A DNA stretch of 64,000 nucleotides from Burkholderia sp. (GTDB lineage Bacteria; Pseudomonadota; Gammaproteobacteria; Burkholderiales; Burkholderiaceae): assembly GCA_040954445.1 (NCBI GenBank), contig CP144361.1:1-64000 (forward strand). The letters are read 5' to 3'. Below are positions 31,547-43,751 of the stretch, in pieces. The notes under the pieces are model-generated. The model ran no database searches. It worked only from the letters and a program-made list of their open reading frames with translations, and had not been told where the DNA came from. The translations under genes and the position numbers were made by a program. Each line of letters begins with the position of its first letter. Positions within the stretch are counted from its first letter, which is position 1.

Positions 31547-33088
31547 ATGCAACTCAATCCCTCTGAAATCAGCGAGCTGATCAAGAGCCGAATCCAGAGC
31601 CTTGAAGGGAGCGCGGACGTTCGTAACCAGGGCACCGTGATCTCTGTGACGGACGGCATCGTGCGCATTCACGGCCTGTCGGACGTGATGCAGGGAGAAA
31701 TGCTCGCATTTCCGGGCAACACCTTCGGCCTCGCACTGAACCTCGAGCGCGACTCGGTCGGCGCGGTGATTCTGGGCGATTACGGCCACATCTCCGAAGG
31801 CAACATCGTAGAGACGACGGGTCGTATTCTAGAAGTGCCGGTAGGCCCCGAACTGATCGGTCGCGTGGTCGATGCGCTCGGCAACCCAATCGACGGCAAG
31901 GGTCCCATCAAGGCCAAGGTCACCGACGCGATCGAGAAGATCGCCCCGGGCGTGATCTGGCGTCACGGCGTGTCACAACCGGTGCAGACCGGCGTCAAGT
32001 CGATCGACGCGATGGTGCCGATCGGTCGCGGCCAACGCGAGCTGATCATCGGCGACCGCCAGACCGGCAAGACCGCCGTGGCGCTCGACACGATTATCAA
32101 CCAGAGGGGCAAGGATCTTGTCTGTATCTACGTCGCAATCGGCCAGAAGGCTTCGTCGATCATGAACGTAGTGCACACGCTAAAAAAAAACGGCGCGATG
32201 GAATACACCATCGTTGTGTCGGCCTCGGCCTCGGATTCGGCCGCGATGCAATACCTCGCGCCGTATGCCGGTTGCACGATGGGCGAATACTTCCGCGATC
32301 GCGGTCAAGATGCCCTGATCATCTATGACGATCTGACCAAGCAAGCTTGGGCCTATCGCCAGATCTCACTGCTGCTTCGCCGCCCGCCGGGCCGCGAAGC
32401 CTATCCAGGAGACGTATTCTATCTTCACTCACGTCTGCTCGAGCGCGCCGCTCGCGTCTCGGAAGAGTATGTCGAGAAATTCACGAACGGCGAAGTGAAA
32501 GGAAAAACTGGTTCGTTGACGGCCCTGCCGATCATCGAAACACAGGCAGGCGACATCACAGCCTTCGTGCCGACCAACGTGATCTCGATCACCGACGGCC
32601 AAATTTTCCTGGAAACCGACCTGTTTAACGCGGGCATCCGTCCGGCAATCAACGCCGGCGTGTCGGTATCGCGAGTCGGTGGCACAGCGCAGACCAACGT
32701 TGTGAAGAAGCTTTCGGGCGGTATCCGTACCGACCTGGCGCAGTATCGCGAGCTGGCTGCCTTCGCGCAGTTCGCCTCAGACCTGGATGCCGCCACGCGC
32801 AAGCAGCTCGAGCGCGGTCGCCGCGTCACGGAACTGCTTAAGCAGCCGCAGTACCAGCCGCTGCAGGTCTGGGAACTGGCCATCGCGCTATTCTCGGCGA
32901 ACAACGGCTACCTCGATGATATCGATGTGAAGAACGTGCTCGCCTTCGAGAAGGGCCTGCGCGAGTATCTCAAGACCAGCCACGCCAACCTGATCAAGCG
33001 TATCGAAGACACCAAAGCTTTGTCGAAAGAAGACGACGGCGCGCTGCACGAAGCACTGAAGTCTTTCAAGGAGTTAAATGCCTATTGA
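31547..33088 (+). CDS. atpA: ATP synthase F1 alpha subunit
   Basis: Regulatory/non-catalytic nucleotide-binding subunit of F1 in the alpha3-beta3 ring. 513 aa, the Burkholderia length. N-terminus [16 protein letters not shown], Walker [10 protein letters not shown] near 170, and the alpha signature region [10 protein letters not shown]. The ATG at 31547 is preceded by CAGGAGCGAAT; the frame is open further upstream without family similarity. atpI, B, E, F and H should lie upstream, but an IS630 relic and IS scraps end about 145 bp before it, so F1 is separated from Fo. A run of nine A (32182-32190) lies in codons for LKKN. The TGA stop sits within the first bases of a repeat B copy. Confidence 0.97.
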   Translation: MQLNPSEISELIKSRIQSLEGSADVRNQGTVISVTDGIVRIHGLSDVMQGEMLAFPGNTFGLALNLERDSVGAVILGDYGHISEGNIVETTGRILEVPVGPELIGRVVDALGNPIDGKGPIKAKVTDAIEKIAPGVIWRHGVSQPVQTGVKSIDAMVPIGRGQRELIIGDRQTGKTAVALDTIINQRGKDLVCIYVAIGQKASSIMNVVHTLKKNGAMEYTIVVSASASDSAAMQYLAPYAGCTMGEYFRDRGQDALIIYDDLTKQAWAYRQISLLLRRPPGREAYPGDVFYLHSRLLERAARVSEEYVEKFTNGEVKGKTGSLTALPIIETQAGDITAFVPTNVISITDGQIFLETDLFNAGIRPAINAGVSVSRVGGTAQTNVVKKLSGGIRTDLAQYRELAAFAQFASDLDAATRKQLERGRRVTELLKQPQYQPLQVWELAIALFSANNGYLDDIDVKNVLAFEKGLREYLKTSHANLIKRIEDTKALSKEDDGALHEALKSFKELNAY

Positions 33089-33200
33089 TCTGAAATTCTT
33101 GATCTTGAAATTGGAAAGCGTCCCTCATGTCTCGTTTTTCCATGCCCTTCAAATAAAGGGCGATTTTTCAATTTCAAGATCACTAATTTTTGATCAGTAA
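33084..33200. repeat. Repeat B, complete copy in the atpA-atpG spacer
   Basis: ATTGATCTGAAATTCTTGAT at the left, an inverted and slightly decayed end at the right (GATCACTAATTTTTGATCAG), and the inner pair CCCTCATGTCTCG / CCTTCAAATAAAGGGCG. It overlaps the atpA stop codon. Transcribed, it could form a long hairpin. Confidence 0.85.
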
Positions 33201-33375
33201 TCAAGTTTCTCGCCCCTTGGGGCGAAGTATCAAACCCAGAAAGTCAAAGGAAAAGTGAGCGTCCCACGTCCCAAGAGACGGGGAATCCTCCTGAAGAGAT
33301 TGATCCGCGATGGATACCTCGAGGCGATGCCAGGCGCGTGAGCGCTGACGCATCGCGTCGTTCAAGGAGCAAGCA

Positions 33376-34254
33376 ATGGCTGGAATGAAGGAAATCCGCA
33401 GCAAGATCAAGAGTGTGCAAAACATGCGCAAGATAACCAAGGCGATGGAAATGGTCGCGGCATCAAAGATGCGCCGCGCGCAGGAACGCATGCGCGCGGC
33501 CCGGCCCTATGCTGACAAGGTTCGCGCGATCGCTGCACATATGAGCCGCTCGCACCCGGAATACCGCCACCCGTTCATGGTGGTAAACGAGGAATCGAAG
33601 TTGGCTGGCCTAATCCTCGTCACGACCGACAAGGGTCTGTGCGGTGGCCTGAACACCAACGTACTGCGCATAACGGTTAGTAAGTTGCAGGAACTCGAAA
33701 AACAGGGCAAAAAATTCGAGGCCACCGCGATCGGAAACAAGAGCCTCAGCTTCTTGAACCGCGTCGGCGGTAAGGTGGTCTCCCAGCTTGTCCACCTCGG
33801 CGACACGCCGCACCTGGACAAGCTGATCGGCACCGTGAAAGTACAGCTCGACGCGTACTCGGAAGGTAAGCTGTCGGCCATCTACATCGCCTACACACGC
33901 TTCATCAACACGATGAAGCAAGAAGCAGTTATCGAGCAGCTGCTGCCGCTTTCTGTCGAGCACTTGGGGAACGGCACGGACGGCACGCCCAAGACCTCGT
34001 GGGACTACATCTACGAACCGGATGCGCAGGCTGTGGTCGACGAGCTGCTGGTGCGCTATGTCGAGGCGCTGGTTAAGCAGGCAGTGGCGGAAAACATGGC
34101 GTCGGAGCAATCGGCGAGAATGGTCGCGATGAAGGCTGCGTCTGACAATGCGAAGACCGTGATCAGCGAGCTTCAGCTGTCGTACAACAAAAGCCGGCAA
34201 GCCGCGATCACGAAGGAGCTGTCAGAGATCGTCGGCGGTGCCGCTGCCGTGTAA
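33376..34254 (+). CDS. atpG: ATP synthase F1 gamma subunit
   Basis: Central rotor shaft of F1. 292 aa, one residue over the usual Burkholderia length. N-terminal coiled helix [20 protein letters not shown] then [16 protein letters not shown], the middle [14 protein letters not shown], and the C-terminal helix [13 protein letters not shown] followed by [20 protein letters not shown]. Start at 33376 with AAGGAGCAAGCA before it. About 290 bp separate it from atpA, much of that repeat B. Intact. Confidence 0.97.
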   Translation: MAGMKEIRSKIKSVQNMRKITKAMEMVAASKMRRAQERMRAARPYADKVRAIAAHMSRSHPEYRHPFMVVNEESKLAGLILVTTDKGLCGGLNTNVLRITVSKLQELEKQGKKFEATAIGNKSLSFLNRVGGKVVSQLVHLGDTPHLDKLIGTVKVQLDAYSEGKLSAIYIAYTRFINTMKQEAVIEQLLPLSVEHLGNGTDGTPKTSWDYIYEPDAQAVVDELLVRYVEALVKQAVAENMASEQSARMVAMKAASDNAKTVISELQLSYNKSRQAAITKELSEIVGGAAAV

Positions 34255-35802
<1,548 letters not shown>

Positions 35803-35912
35803 GGTCAGGATCAGTGACAGGCGCGTGCTGCCTTCGCCGGCGCTTCAGTCGATTTTGGCTGAAGCGCTTACGCAAAGCGCGCTGCCTGAAACACACTCGA
35901 CTTGCCGTGCAT

Positions 35913-35943
35913 ATTGATACAAGATCACGAATTTCGTATCAAT
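35913..35943. repeat. Repeat B core in the atpD-atpC spacer
   Basis: ATTGATACAAGATCACGAAT then TTCGTATCAAT: both outer ends of repeat B joined with the middle missing. Confidence 0.75.
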
Positions 35944-35991
35944 AAGACCGCAGCGGCGCGCCAGCGCTAGCGTTCGTTGACAGGAGTTGAT

Positions 35992-36420
35992 ATGGCAACC
36001 ATCAAAGTAGATGTCGTCAGTGCGGAAGAGGAAATCTTCTCGGGCCAGGCGAAGTTCGTCGCGCTGCCGGGCGAATCGGGTGCGCTTGGCATTCTGCCCG
36101 GCCACACGCCGCTCATCACCCGGATTTATCCGGGCGCGGTACGCATCGAGTCTGAAGGCGGTCAGGAAGAGTTCGTGTTCGTCGCTGGCGGCATTCTTGA
36201 AGTGCAACCGGGCACCGTGACCGTGCTCGCCGACACCGCAATTCGCGGTCGGGATCTCGACGCCGCGAAGGCCGAGAAAGCGAAGCGTCGTGCCAAGGAA
36301 ACGCTGCAAAACGCGCAGTCGAATATCGACCTCGCGAGGGCGCAGTCGGAACTCGTCACAGCGATGGCGCAGCTTGAGGCGATCCAGCGTCTTGCCACAA
36401 TCCGCAGCAAGAATTATTAA
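35992..36420 (+). CDS. atpC: ATP synthase F1 epsilon subunit
   Basis: Inhibitory/coupling subunit at the foot of the gamma shaft. 142 aa: N-terminal beta-sandwich ([20 protein letters not shown], then [14 protein letters not shown]) and C-terminal helical hairpin ([19 protein letters not shown]). Start at 35992 with CAGGAGTTGAT. Last gene of the F1 block. Its stop runs into a repeat B remnant. Confidence 0.97.
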   Translation: MATIKVDVVSAEEEIFSGQAKFVALPGESGALGILPGHTPLITRIYPGAVRIESEGGQEEFVFVAGGILEVQPGTVTVLADTAIRGRDLDAAKAEKAKRRAKETLQNAQSNIDLARAQSELVTAMAQLEAIQRLATIRSKNY

Positions 36421-36466
36421 TCAAAAATTTGTAATCTTGAAATTGCAGATCAGATCCAGATCAATA
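36418..36466. repeat. Repeat B remnant after atpC
   Basis: TTAATCAAAAATTTGTAATC, then TTGAAATTGCAGATCAG and ATCAAT. Third repeat B insertion in the atp block. Confidence 0.65.
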
Positions 36467-36494
36467 CCCAGCAGTGTATGACACTTCACGCTTG

Positions 36495-36520
36495 AACCCC
36501 CGGCTTCAGCAGCCGGGTTT
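36495..36520 (+). terminator. Possible stem-loop terminator
   Basis: CCCGGCT (36499-36505) and AGCCGGG (36511-36517) with loop TCAGC, followed by TTT. It lies 75 bp after atpC and could end the atp transcript. The weak T-run leaves room for another origin, for example an IS200/IS605-type end. Confidence 0.4.
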
Positions 36521-36618
36521 CCCCGTAAACGAAACAGGCCGTATCTCTCTCGGCCAGTCCTCGGGATGTCATGGTGCGACCAGACGATGAAGCCGGACCC
36601 AGGCTTCCACCTTCAAGC

Positions 36619-37752
36619 GGCGTTGTTGCATAAATCGAACGTGAAGACGCCATGGCATCGGACGGGCATAATTCAGGCGATACGAACGGATTGCGGACGA
36701 GCGAGGTCCGCCATGCGGTGGATGACGCCGACGCGAACGGCGACCTCGGTCGCCTGCGCGGCGATGTGACGCGCCCAGAGACAGTGGCCGGTGAGGGTCT
36801 TGAACCGATACATCGCATTCTCGGCAAGCGATCGCCGGTGGTAGCCACTGTGTTGCTTCCATTCTCGACGACCGTCACGGGCAATTGCATCAACCGCGCC
36901 ATTACGCCACGCCGCACCGGGCATATCCGCTGGCCAATGAGCGGCACCCTCGCGTGGCGGAATCGAAGGAATAGCACTGCATGCAGCAATGGCCGCATGG
37001 CATGGCTTGGTGTCGTAGGCACCGTGACCGCCGATGACATCGATTTGTTCTTCGCGTGGCATCTGGTCGAGCAACTTGGCCAGAGCGTCACCGTCAGCCA
37101 CATTCTGATTCGTCATTAGCGCGGCATGCACTTGACCTGTATTCGCGTTGAGCGCGAGACGGACTTTACGCCACGTGCGCCGCTTCGAGTAGCCGTGCTG
37201 GCGCACCTTCCATTCACCTTCTCCATAGACCTCCTTCAGACCGGTGCTGTCGACATCCAGATGGATCGGTTCATTGTCACGAAGGATCGGCAGTTCGACA
37301 TCAAGCGTTTTTGCCCCGCGACAGAGCGTGGTGTAAGTCGGCACCGGCAAGCTCGGGAAGGCCAAATCGCGCAGACTTTGGGTGAAACCTTGCAGGGCGC
37401 GCAAGGTCAGTCGATAGACGGTCTTGACGCCAAGTCATGCCTGAATCAGCGTATCGCCGTATAGACACGGGCGACCACGTGTGGGTATGGCATCGGGTAT
37501 GCTGGCAAGGACGGCTTCATCTATCCATATTGTTACGTTCCCCGGGTTGATCAGGCCTTCATGCCTTCATTATAGGCCGCCCAATTCCTGACACGGTAGC
37601 GTGCCTTCGGCTCACCTTTCTTGTGTATGTCCTTGCGCATTTTCTTGGCAAAAATTAGGCAGTTACTCTGGAATCTGACTTGATAGGAGGCTGGCCCCGC
37701 GACCGTTGCGCGTAAACGTCAACGGATCTCGCTCGATTTATGCAACAACGCC
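36619..37752 (-). mobile_element. IS903-group copy with perfect 9-bp duplication, dead transposase
   Basis: Both terminal repeats intact and flanked by CCTTCAAGC (36610-36618 and 37753-37761). This is the only copy in the window inserted in apparently native sequence with a clean duplication. It lies just after the rhodanese stop codon, which is inside the duplicated bases. The transposase is broken by a duplicated CTTCATGC near 37556, a TGA in place of TTA (near 37436) and an extra codon in LKEVYGEG, so it was mobilised before these arose or by transposase in trans. Confidence 0.95.
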
Positions 37753-37755
37753 CCT

Positions 37756-38220
37756 TCAAGCGCTGATCCAGGGCAGCTTACGATAGCACCAGCCTTCGAC
37801 CGTCTTCCGATGCCCTTGACCGTCTTTCACGCCCTCGAAACCCTCGAGTACGTCGAACGCCTTCGTGTAGCCGGCCTGTGCGGCAGCCACCGCAGCCAGC
37901 TTTGAGCGCGCCGCGCTGCGACAGAGGAAAAGCACCGGCGTGTCAAGCCTGGCCACCGCCTTCAACTCCGCGATGAAATCAGAATTTGGCATGCCGCCGG
38001 GATAGCGGGTCCATTCGATATGCGCGTACTGGCCGTCGCCGACCAGCGGGCGACCGACCCAGTCGAGCTCGGCGTGGGTGCGCACGTCGACCAGGCGCAC
38101 AGCCGGATCTAGTTGCAGTAGTTCGAAGGCTTCGGCGGGCGGCAGGGCACCGCCGTAGTTCAGCCTGCCTGCGGCGCGGTATGCGTCAGCGTGGGCATAG
38201 AGCTGTACGAGCGTAGTCAT
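37756..38220 (-). CDS. rhodanese-like sulfurtransferase
   Basis: 154 aa, single rhodanese domain: VRLVDVRTHAELDWVG, GMPNSDFIAEL, active loop LCRSAARSKLAA with the persulfide-bearing Cys, and AFDVLEGFEG. Sulfur donor and acceptor are unknown. I chose MTTLVQLYAHADAYR at 38220; an in-frame ATG nine codons upstream is less like the family. The TGA stop (in GCGCTTGAAGG) is just outside the IS element and inside its target duplication, so the protein is unaffected. In-cell location is probably cytoplasmic (no signal peptide). Confidence 0.88.
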   Translation of the reverse strand: MTTLVQLYAHADAYRAAGRLNYGGALPPAEAFELLQLDPAVRLVDVRTHAELDWVGRPLVGDGQYAHIEWTRYPGGMPNSDFIAELKAVARLDTPVLFLCRSAARSKLAAVAAAQAGYTKAFDVLEGFEGVKDGQGHRKTVEGWCYRKLPWISA

Positions 38221-38328
38221 GGCAAGACTCTTCTCTAGTCGACTCAAACCGATATTTTAGCGTGCAAGCTGCCGTAGGCCAGGCACCGGGTCGCGAAGGT
38301 CCGTTTGCATGCATGTGGCGCGCAAATC

Positions 38329-38404
38329 GGCGTTGCTGCGCATAAGTCTAGCGAAAGACGGTGATGCCATTGCTATCCTCACGCTCGACTTATGCAACAA
38401 GGCC
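38329..38404. mobile_element. Short, decayed RR palindromic element (76 bp)
   Basis: GGCGTTGCTGCGCATAAGTC at the left and, at the right, an inverted right end reading GGCCTTGTTGCATAAGTCG on the other strand, with CGGTGATGCCATTGC between. No duplication found. Smallest member of the RR set. Confidence 0.7.
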
Positions 38405-38587
38405 AACTGGCACACCCCTTTGCCAATCCTCGCTCAGTTCCTGGCTCACTCCACCGACCGAGCTCCAGCCCATGAACTAACCAGCGGCGTGTTGCACTTC
38501 ACTCTTGAAACTCCCCCGTCTATACTGCCTCCTTCTACTACTCGCATCCCCCGCCTCGCAGCGGATTGACCGACTGTTGCGCCCAGC

Positions 38588-39451
38588 ATGACACGCGAGC
38601 ATGAGCAAATTCCAGCCCGCTCGGCCCAAGGCGATGCCGAGCGCCTGGGCGGTCGCATGATTGCCGCGCACGGTCGCCACCATTGCTTGGTCGCGCCAGA
38701 CGACGGCAGCCCGATGCTGCAGTGCTTCCCCGCGCGGAAAGAAGAGCAAGGTGGCCGGTGGGCGATCTGGTCATCTACGAACGCAGCTCGGTCAACCAAG
38801 GCGTAATCGTCAAGATCGAGACGCGCAGTAATCTACTCTATCGCTCGGACCAGCTCAAGTCCAAGCTGCTCTCCGCTAATCTCGACCAGGTGCTGATCAT
38901 GCTGGCCACCGAGGCGTATTTTAGCGAGGATCTACTAGGCCGAGCGTTGATCAAGGCTGAAGCCAACGAGCTCGCGCAATATCGCGAGAGCGGCTACGAC
39001 GTGGTCGAGCTGTCGGTGAAGAGTACGCCAGAAGCGACGCTCGAGCAACTGATGCCGCGCCCGGCCAAACATGAGATAATTTTACTAGGCCCATCGGGGA
39101 TGGGCAAGGCGACCCTGGTGAACCTGATCGTACCCGAGGCCGGGGCTGCCACGCGTGAAATCTCAGCGACACTGAACACTGCCTGCCATACCCCCCTTCA
39201 CACGGCTCTACCCGCTCGCCGATGGCGGAACCCTGATCGATTCGACGGGTTTCCAGGAGCTCGAGCTCTACCACCTGACCAAAGGCCAGTTGGAGTGTGC
39301 CTTCCTTGAATTCAGGCCGCTGCTGGCCGATTGCCGCTTCTATAATTGCCCTCACCTGCACGAACCGGGCTGCTCTATCTTGACGGTCGTCGAGGATGGG
39401 CGGATCGCGAAATCTCGGCACGCGCTGTATGCGCAATTGGTCCCCGAGGTG
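38588..39451 (+). pseudogene. rsgA: rsgA relic (ribosome small-subunit GTPase)
   Basis: RsgA is a circularly permuted GTPase that helps 30S maturation. Frames in order: [25 protein letters not shown], a frameshift near 38735, [59 protein letters not shown], then [26 protein letters not shown], a frameshift near 39190, then [35 protein letters not shown]. The ~20 codons holding the G4 motif (normally NKID) are deleted between EANEL and QYRES. The G1 loop reads GPSGMGKAT where family members usually have GQSGMGKST. An IS removes the last residues. Non-functional. Confidence 0.9.
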
Positions 39452-40576
39452 GGCATTGTTGCATAAATCGAGCGAGATCCGTTGACGTTTACGCGCAACG
39501 GTCGCGGGGCCAGCCTCCTATCAAGTCAGATTCCAGAGTAACTGCCTAATTTTTGCCAAGAAAATGCGCAAGGGCATACACAAGAAAGGTGAGCCGAAGG
39601 CACGCTACCGTGTCAGGAATTGGGCGGCCTATAATAATGAAGGCCTGATCAACCGGGGGAACATAACAATATGGATAGATGAAGCCGTCCTTGCCAGAAT
39701 ACCCGATACCATACCCACACGTGGTCGCCCGTGTCTATACGACGATACGCTGATTCAGGCATTACTTGGCGTGAAGACCGTCTATCGACTGACGTTGCGC
39801 GCCCTGCAAGGTTTCACCCAAAGTCTGCGCGATCTGGCCTTCCCGAGCTTGCCGGTGCCGAATTACACCACGCTCTGTCGCCGGGCAAAAACGCTTGATG
39901 TCGAACTGCCGATCCTTCGTGACAACGAACCGATCCATCTGGTTGTCGACAGCACCGGTCTGAAGGTCTATGGAGAAGGTGAATGGAAGGTGCGCCAGCA
40001 CGGCTACTCGAAGCGGCGCACGTGGCGTAAAGTCCATCTCGCGCTCAACGCGAATACGGGTCAAGTGCATGCCGCGCTAATGACGAATCAGAATGTGGCT
40101 GACGGTGACGCTCTGGCCAAGTTGCTCGACCAGATTCCATGCGAAGAACAAATCGATGTCATCGGCGGTGACGGTGCCTACGACACCAAGCCATGCCATG
40201 CGGCCATTGCTGCACGCAGTGCTATTCCTTCGATTCCGCCACGCGAGGGTGCCGTTCATTGGCAAGCGGATATGCCCGGTGCGGCGTGGCGTAATGGCGC
40301 GGTTGATGCAATTGCCCGTGACGCTCGTCGAGAATGGAAGCAAGACAGTGGCTACCACCGGCGATCGCTTGCCGAGAATGCGATGTATCGGTTCAAGACC
40401 CTCACCGGCAACTGTCTCTGGGCGCGTCACATCGACTCGCAGGCGACCGAGGTCGTCTGCGAGTCGGCGTTCTCAACCGCATGGCGGACCTCGTTCGTCC
40501 GCAATCCGTTCGTATCGCATGAAATTATGCCCGTCGATGCCATTGCGTCCTCACGCTCGATTTATGCAACAACGCC
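39452..40576 (+). mobile_element. IS903-group copy, transposase C-terminus frameshifted
   Basis: Left repeat with one change (GGCATTGTTGC). The transposase starts at 39564 with one extra codon (AAYNNEGL), keeps DDE and Y-R-E-K motifs, and shifts frame after DSQATEV (near 40453). The frame runs out to 40592, overlapping the hemC start. No target duplication (CCCGAGGTG / GATGCTGCT); it joins the rsgA relic to hemC. Confidence 0.92.
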
Positions 40577-40588
40577 GATGCTGCTGCA

Positions 40589-41560
40589 ATGAATGCCGAG
40601 ACTTTTTCGGCTTCCGCTCCGGAGACGCTCACCATTGCTTCTCGGGAAAGCCGCCTGGCGATGTGGCAAGCTGAACATATGCGTGATGCGCTGCGCAAAT
40701 TATATCCAGCTTGTGACGTAAAAATTCTCGGGATGACTACGCGCGGTGATCAGATTCTCGACCGTACCTTGTCAATAGTCGGCGGCAAGGGCTTATTCGT
40801 GAAGGAACTGGAAAATGCACTGGCCGACGGTCGGGCCGATCTGGCCGTACATTCGCTCAAGGATGTGCCGATGTGGCTGCCCGAGGGCTTCGTGCTGAGC
40901 ACCGTGATGAGCCGCGCGGACCCGCGTGACGCCTTCGTCTCGAATGATTACGCCTCGCTTGATAACCTGCCCACCGGAGCGATCGTCGGCACCTCAAGCC
41001 TGCGCCGAGCAGCGATGCTGCGCGCCCACTATATAGACTGTAACGTGTGCCCACTGCGCGGCAATCTCGATACACGCCTAGCCAAGCTCGACCGCGGTGA
41101 CTACGCGGCGATCATCCTGGCTGCGGCTGGGCTCACGCGGCTCGGGCTCGGCGATCGGATCCGCGCGTTGATCGACGTCGCGACCAGCCTCCCCGCCGTT
41201 GGTCAGGGTACGCTCGGCATCGAGATCGCCGCCTCGCGCACAGACGTGGCGCGCTGGCTCGCCCCACTGCACGACAGTGCTACGGCGCTGGCCGTTGAGG
41301 CCGAGCGGATGGTGGCGCGCACGCTGGGCGGCAGCTGCTCGGTGCCGTTGGCCGCGTACGCGGTCTGGCACAGCGAGCGGCTCGTATTGACGGGACGCGT
41401 TTCGAACACCAGCGGTACGCGCGTATTGATGGTGCGTCAGGATGCGGTTGTGACCACTCCCGATGAGGCGCGCGCGCTCGGCAAACAGGTGTCCGAAGAA
41501 CTCAAACGGCAGGGTGCCTTTGAAATCATTGAGGCACTGCTCGGAAGCCAGACCCGATGA
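40589..41560 (+). CDS. hemC: porphobilinogen deaminase (hydroxymethylbilane synthase)
   Basis: Polymerises four porphobilinogens to hydroxymethylbilane. 323 aa: [60 protein letters not shown] and the dipyrromethane-cofactor Cys in [11 protein letters not shown]. First gene of hemC-hemDX-hemY and overlaps hemDX by 4 nt (ATGA). The IS ends 12 bp before the ATG, leaving no Shine-Dalgarno and no native promoter. Expression may depend on read-through from the IS, whose transposase frame ends at 40592. Protein intact. Confidence 0.96.
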   Translation: MNAETFSASAPETLTIASRESRLAMWQAEHMRDALRKLYPACDVKILGMTTRGDQILDRTLSIVGGKGLFVKELENALADGRADLAVHSLKDVPMWLPEGFVLSTVMSRADPRDAFVSNDYASLDNLPTGAIVGTSSLRRAAMLRAHYIDCNVCPLRGNLDTRLAKLDRGDYAAIILAAAGLTRLGLGDRIRALIDVATSLPAVGQGTLGIEIAASRTDVARWLAPLHDSATALAVEAERMVARTLGGSCSVPLAAYAVWHSERLVLTGRVSNTSGTRVLMVRQDAVVTTPDEARALGKQVSEELKRQGAFEIIEALLGSQTR

Positions 41561-43749
41561 TCCAGACCCGTGCGTTCACGGCAGTGCTGACGAAGCCCAA
41601 GGGACAATCAGCGGCGCTCGCCGCGCAACTTGCAGCGGTCGGCATCGAGGCCTTTGATTTCCCACTCATCGACATTGTGCCGCTGGCCGATCCGGTACTG
41701 CTCGACGCAGCCTTCGAGCGGCTCGATACCTATGCGCTGGTCGTGTTCGTCTCGCCGAACGCAATCGACCGGGCACAGGCGCGTTTCAACGCGATCTGGC
41801 CGCATTCGCTGCCGGTCGGCGTGGTCGGCCCCGGCAGTGTGGCAGCGCTGGCGCGCCACGGCATCGCTCCGCCCTCGCATCGCGTGATCGTGCCCGGCAC
41901 CTCGGACGAGGCAAGCGGTGGCGCGCCGCGCTATGACTCAGAAAGTCTCTACGCACAGATTGAACGGGCCTTCGTCTCCGTCGTACCACATGCCTCTTCG
42001 GAAGATGGCACGGGCGTCGCCACCGACGACCATTGCCGCTATGGTGATGGCCATGAGTGCAGCAGCGACAGCGCGAAGGCCGCGGCTGCCTGCGCTGCAG
42101 CCCCGTTTCCCGCCGACCCGGCCCTCGATTTTTTCCATTCCTCCGACTCTCCCGTAGTGCCCGCCACTAATGGCCCGCTGGCCGGCAAGCGCGTGCTAAT
42201 CGTGCGCGGCGATGGCGGTTGCGACTGGCTCTCGAATCGGCTGCGTGAGGCTGGTGCAGAGGTCGAGCTGGTGGCCGCCTATCGTCGCATCGTGCCGGAG
42301 CCCTCGATCGGCACCTGGGAGCGCGTGCACGCGCTGCTGGCTGGCGAGCCGCATGCCTGGCTGGTGACCAGCTCAGAAGGTGTGCGCAACCTGCGCGAGC
42401 TGGCCGACGAGCACCTGACCGGCACCGAGCGTGACGCGCTCAAGCACGCGCCGCTGATCGCGCCCCATCCACGCATCGCTGATACGGCGCAAGCCATGGG
42501 TTTTGATACGATTACGCAGTCCGGAGTGGGCGACCAACGCATCGTCCACGCCTTCCGAACGTTGGCCAATTCAGCCACTCACGCGGCACAAGCCGCATCG
42601 GTGCCCTCTCGCATGACAGATACCAATAATTCCAGCAAGGCTTTCTCCCTGGACGAGGCCGCCGCGTCCTCCCGGCCAGCGACGCCGTCGAATGCCCCCT
42701 GCACGCCCTTCGAGACGCAGCAGCCACGCCGTTCTTTGGGCGGAACCGCCGGCGTTCTATTACTATGGTGTGTGGTGCTGGCCTGTGCCGCCGGCACGGG
42801 CGGCTTTGCACTGAACCGTAAGATTGAGAGGCTTGATCAGCTGACGGCGCAGCGGCAAAAAACGTTCGACACCTCCACCGAGGAGATCCGAAACAAGTCC
42901 GAACAGGCGCTGGCGAACATACGCCAGGTCGATGGCCAGCTCTCGCAGCTCGCCGGTAAGCTGTCCGACGTACAGGCGCAGCAGCAAGCGCTGCAACAAC
43001 AATACCAGGATTTCTCCCGCAACCGCGCCGCCTGGCTGCTCGACCAAGTCGAGCAGACCCTCTCGACCGCGAGCCAGCAACTGCAGATGACAGGCAATGT
43101 TCCGCTCGCCTTGGACACGCTGCAGAACGTCGATCAGCAACTGGCGACCGCGCAGGTCGCACAGGCGATTGCGGTGCGCAAGGCTATCGCTCAGGACATC
43201 GACAAACTCAAGGGCGCGCCCTCGGTCGATCTCACGGGCCTAGCCATCAAGCTCGACGACGCGATCGATCGGATCGACGCGCTGCCGCTGTCGGGCGAAG
43301 CGCCGATCAAGCAGGCGCGACCGCGCGTTGCCCCCCAGGGGGATAGCCCCAGCGGGGTCGCCGCGATTGGTCAGCCGCGCTGGAAGGTCTGGTGGCACGA
43401 AGTGAGCGCCGGTATCGGCACTCAGCTGGTGAACCTGGTGCAGGTTCGCCGCATTGACAATACCGATGCGATGTTGACGTCTCCCGAGCAGGGCTACTTC
43501 GTACGCGAGAATATCAAACTGCGCCTACTGACGGCGCGCCTGTCGCTGCTTGCCCGCAATGATTTGGCAATGAAGCTGGATCTGCACGCGGCGCAGGCAA
43601 CTCTGGCCCATTACTGCGACACCTCGTCGAAGGACACCCGGACCGTCGAGGATCTGTTGAAGCAGGTCGATGCCGCTGCGCCGTCGGTCGCGCTGCCAAA
43701 TCTGAGCAGCAGCCTCAACGCCATCCAACAGTTGAAGAGCCGGGGCTGA
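41557..43749 (+). CDS. hemDX: uroporphyrinogen-III synthase fused to HemX
   Basis: 730 aa. Residues 1-~340 are HemD, which cyclises hydroxymethylbilane: [41 protein letters not shown], then [16 protein letters not shown] and [13 protein letters not shown]. It is split by a low-complexity stretch rich in Ala, Ser, Asp and Cys at about 145-205. A Ser/Pro/Ala linker, one membrane helix ([20 protein letters not shown], about 393-412) and a long coiled coil follow, then the HemX domain to the end. HemX-type proteins are membrane-anchored and often mis-annotated as uroporphyrin methyltransferases; no methyltransferase motifs are visible. The HemD-HemX fusion is usual in Burkholderia. Confidence 0.92.
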   Translation: MIQTRAFTAVLTKPKGQSAALAAQLAAVGIEAFDFPLIDIVPLADPVLLDAAFERLDTYALVVFVSPNAIDRAQARFNAIWPHSLPVGVVGPGSVAALARHGIAPPSHRVIVPGTSDEASGGAPRYDSESLYAQIERAFVSVVPHASSEDGTGVATDDHCRYGDGHECSSDSAKAAAACAAAPFPADPALDFFHSSDSPVVPATNGPLAGKRVLIVRGDGGCDWLSNRLREAGAEVELVAAYRRIVPEPSIGTWERVHALLAGEPHAWLVTSSEGVRNLRELADEHLTGTERDALKHAPLIAPHPRIADTAQAMGFDTITQSGVGDQRIVHAFRTLANSATHAAQAASVPSRMTDTNNSSKAFSLDEAAASSRPATPSNAPCTPFETQQPRRSLGGTAGVLLLWCVVLACAAGTGGFALNRKIERLDQLTAQRQKTFDTSTEEIRNKSEQALANIRQVDGQLSQLAGKLSDVQAQQQALQQQYQDFSRNRAAWLLDQVEQTLSTASQQLQMTGNVPLALDTLQNVDQQLATAQVAQAIAVRKAIAQDIDKLKGAPSVDLTGLAIKLDDAIDRIDALPLSGEAPIKQARPRVAPQGDSPSGVAAIGQPRWKVWWHEVSAGIGTQLVNLVQVRRIDNTDAMLTSPEQGYFVRENIKLRLLTARLSLLARNDLAMKLDLHAAQATLAHYCDTSSKDTRTVEDLLKQVDAAAPSVALPNLSSSLNAIQQLKSRG

Positions 43750-43751
43750 CA

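Noticed and set aside
41981..42180. Low-complexity stretch in hemDX as an inserted mobile element
   Set aside because: In frame, no terminal repeats, and linker-like composition; more likely a natural spacer.
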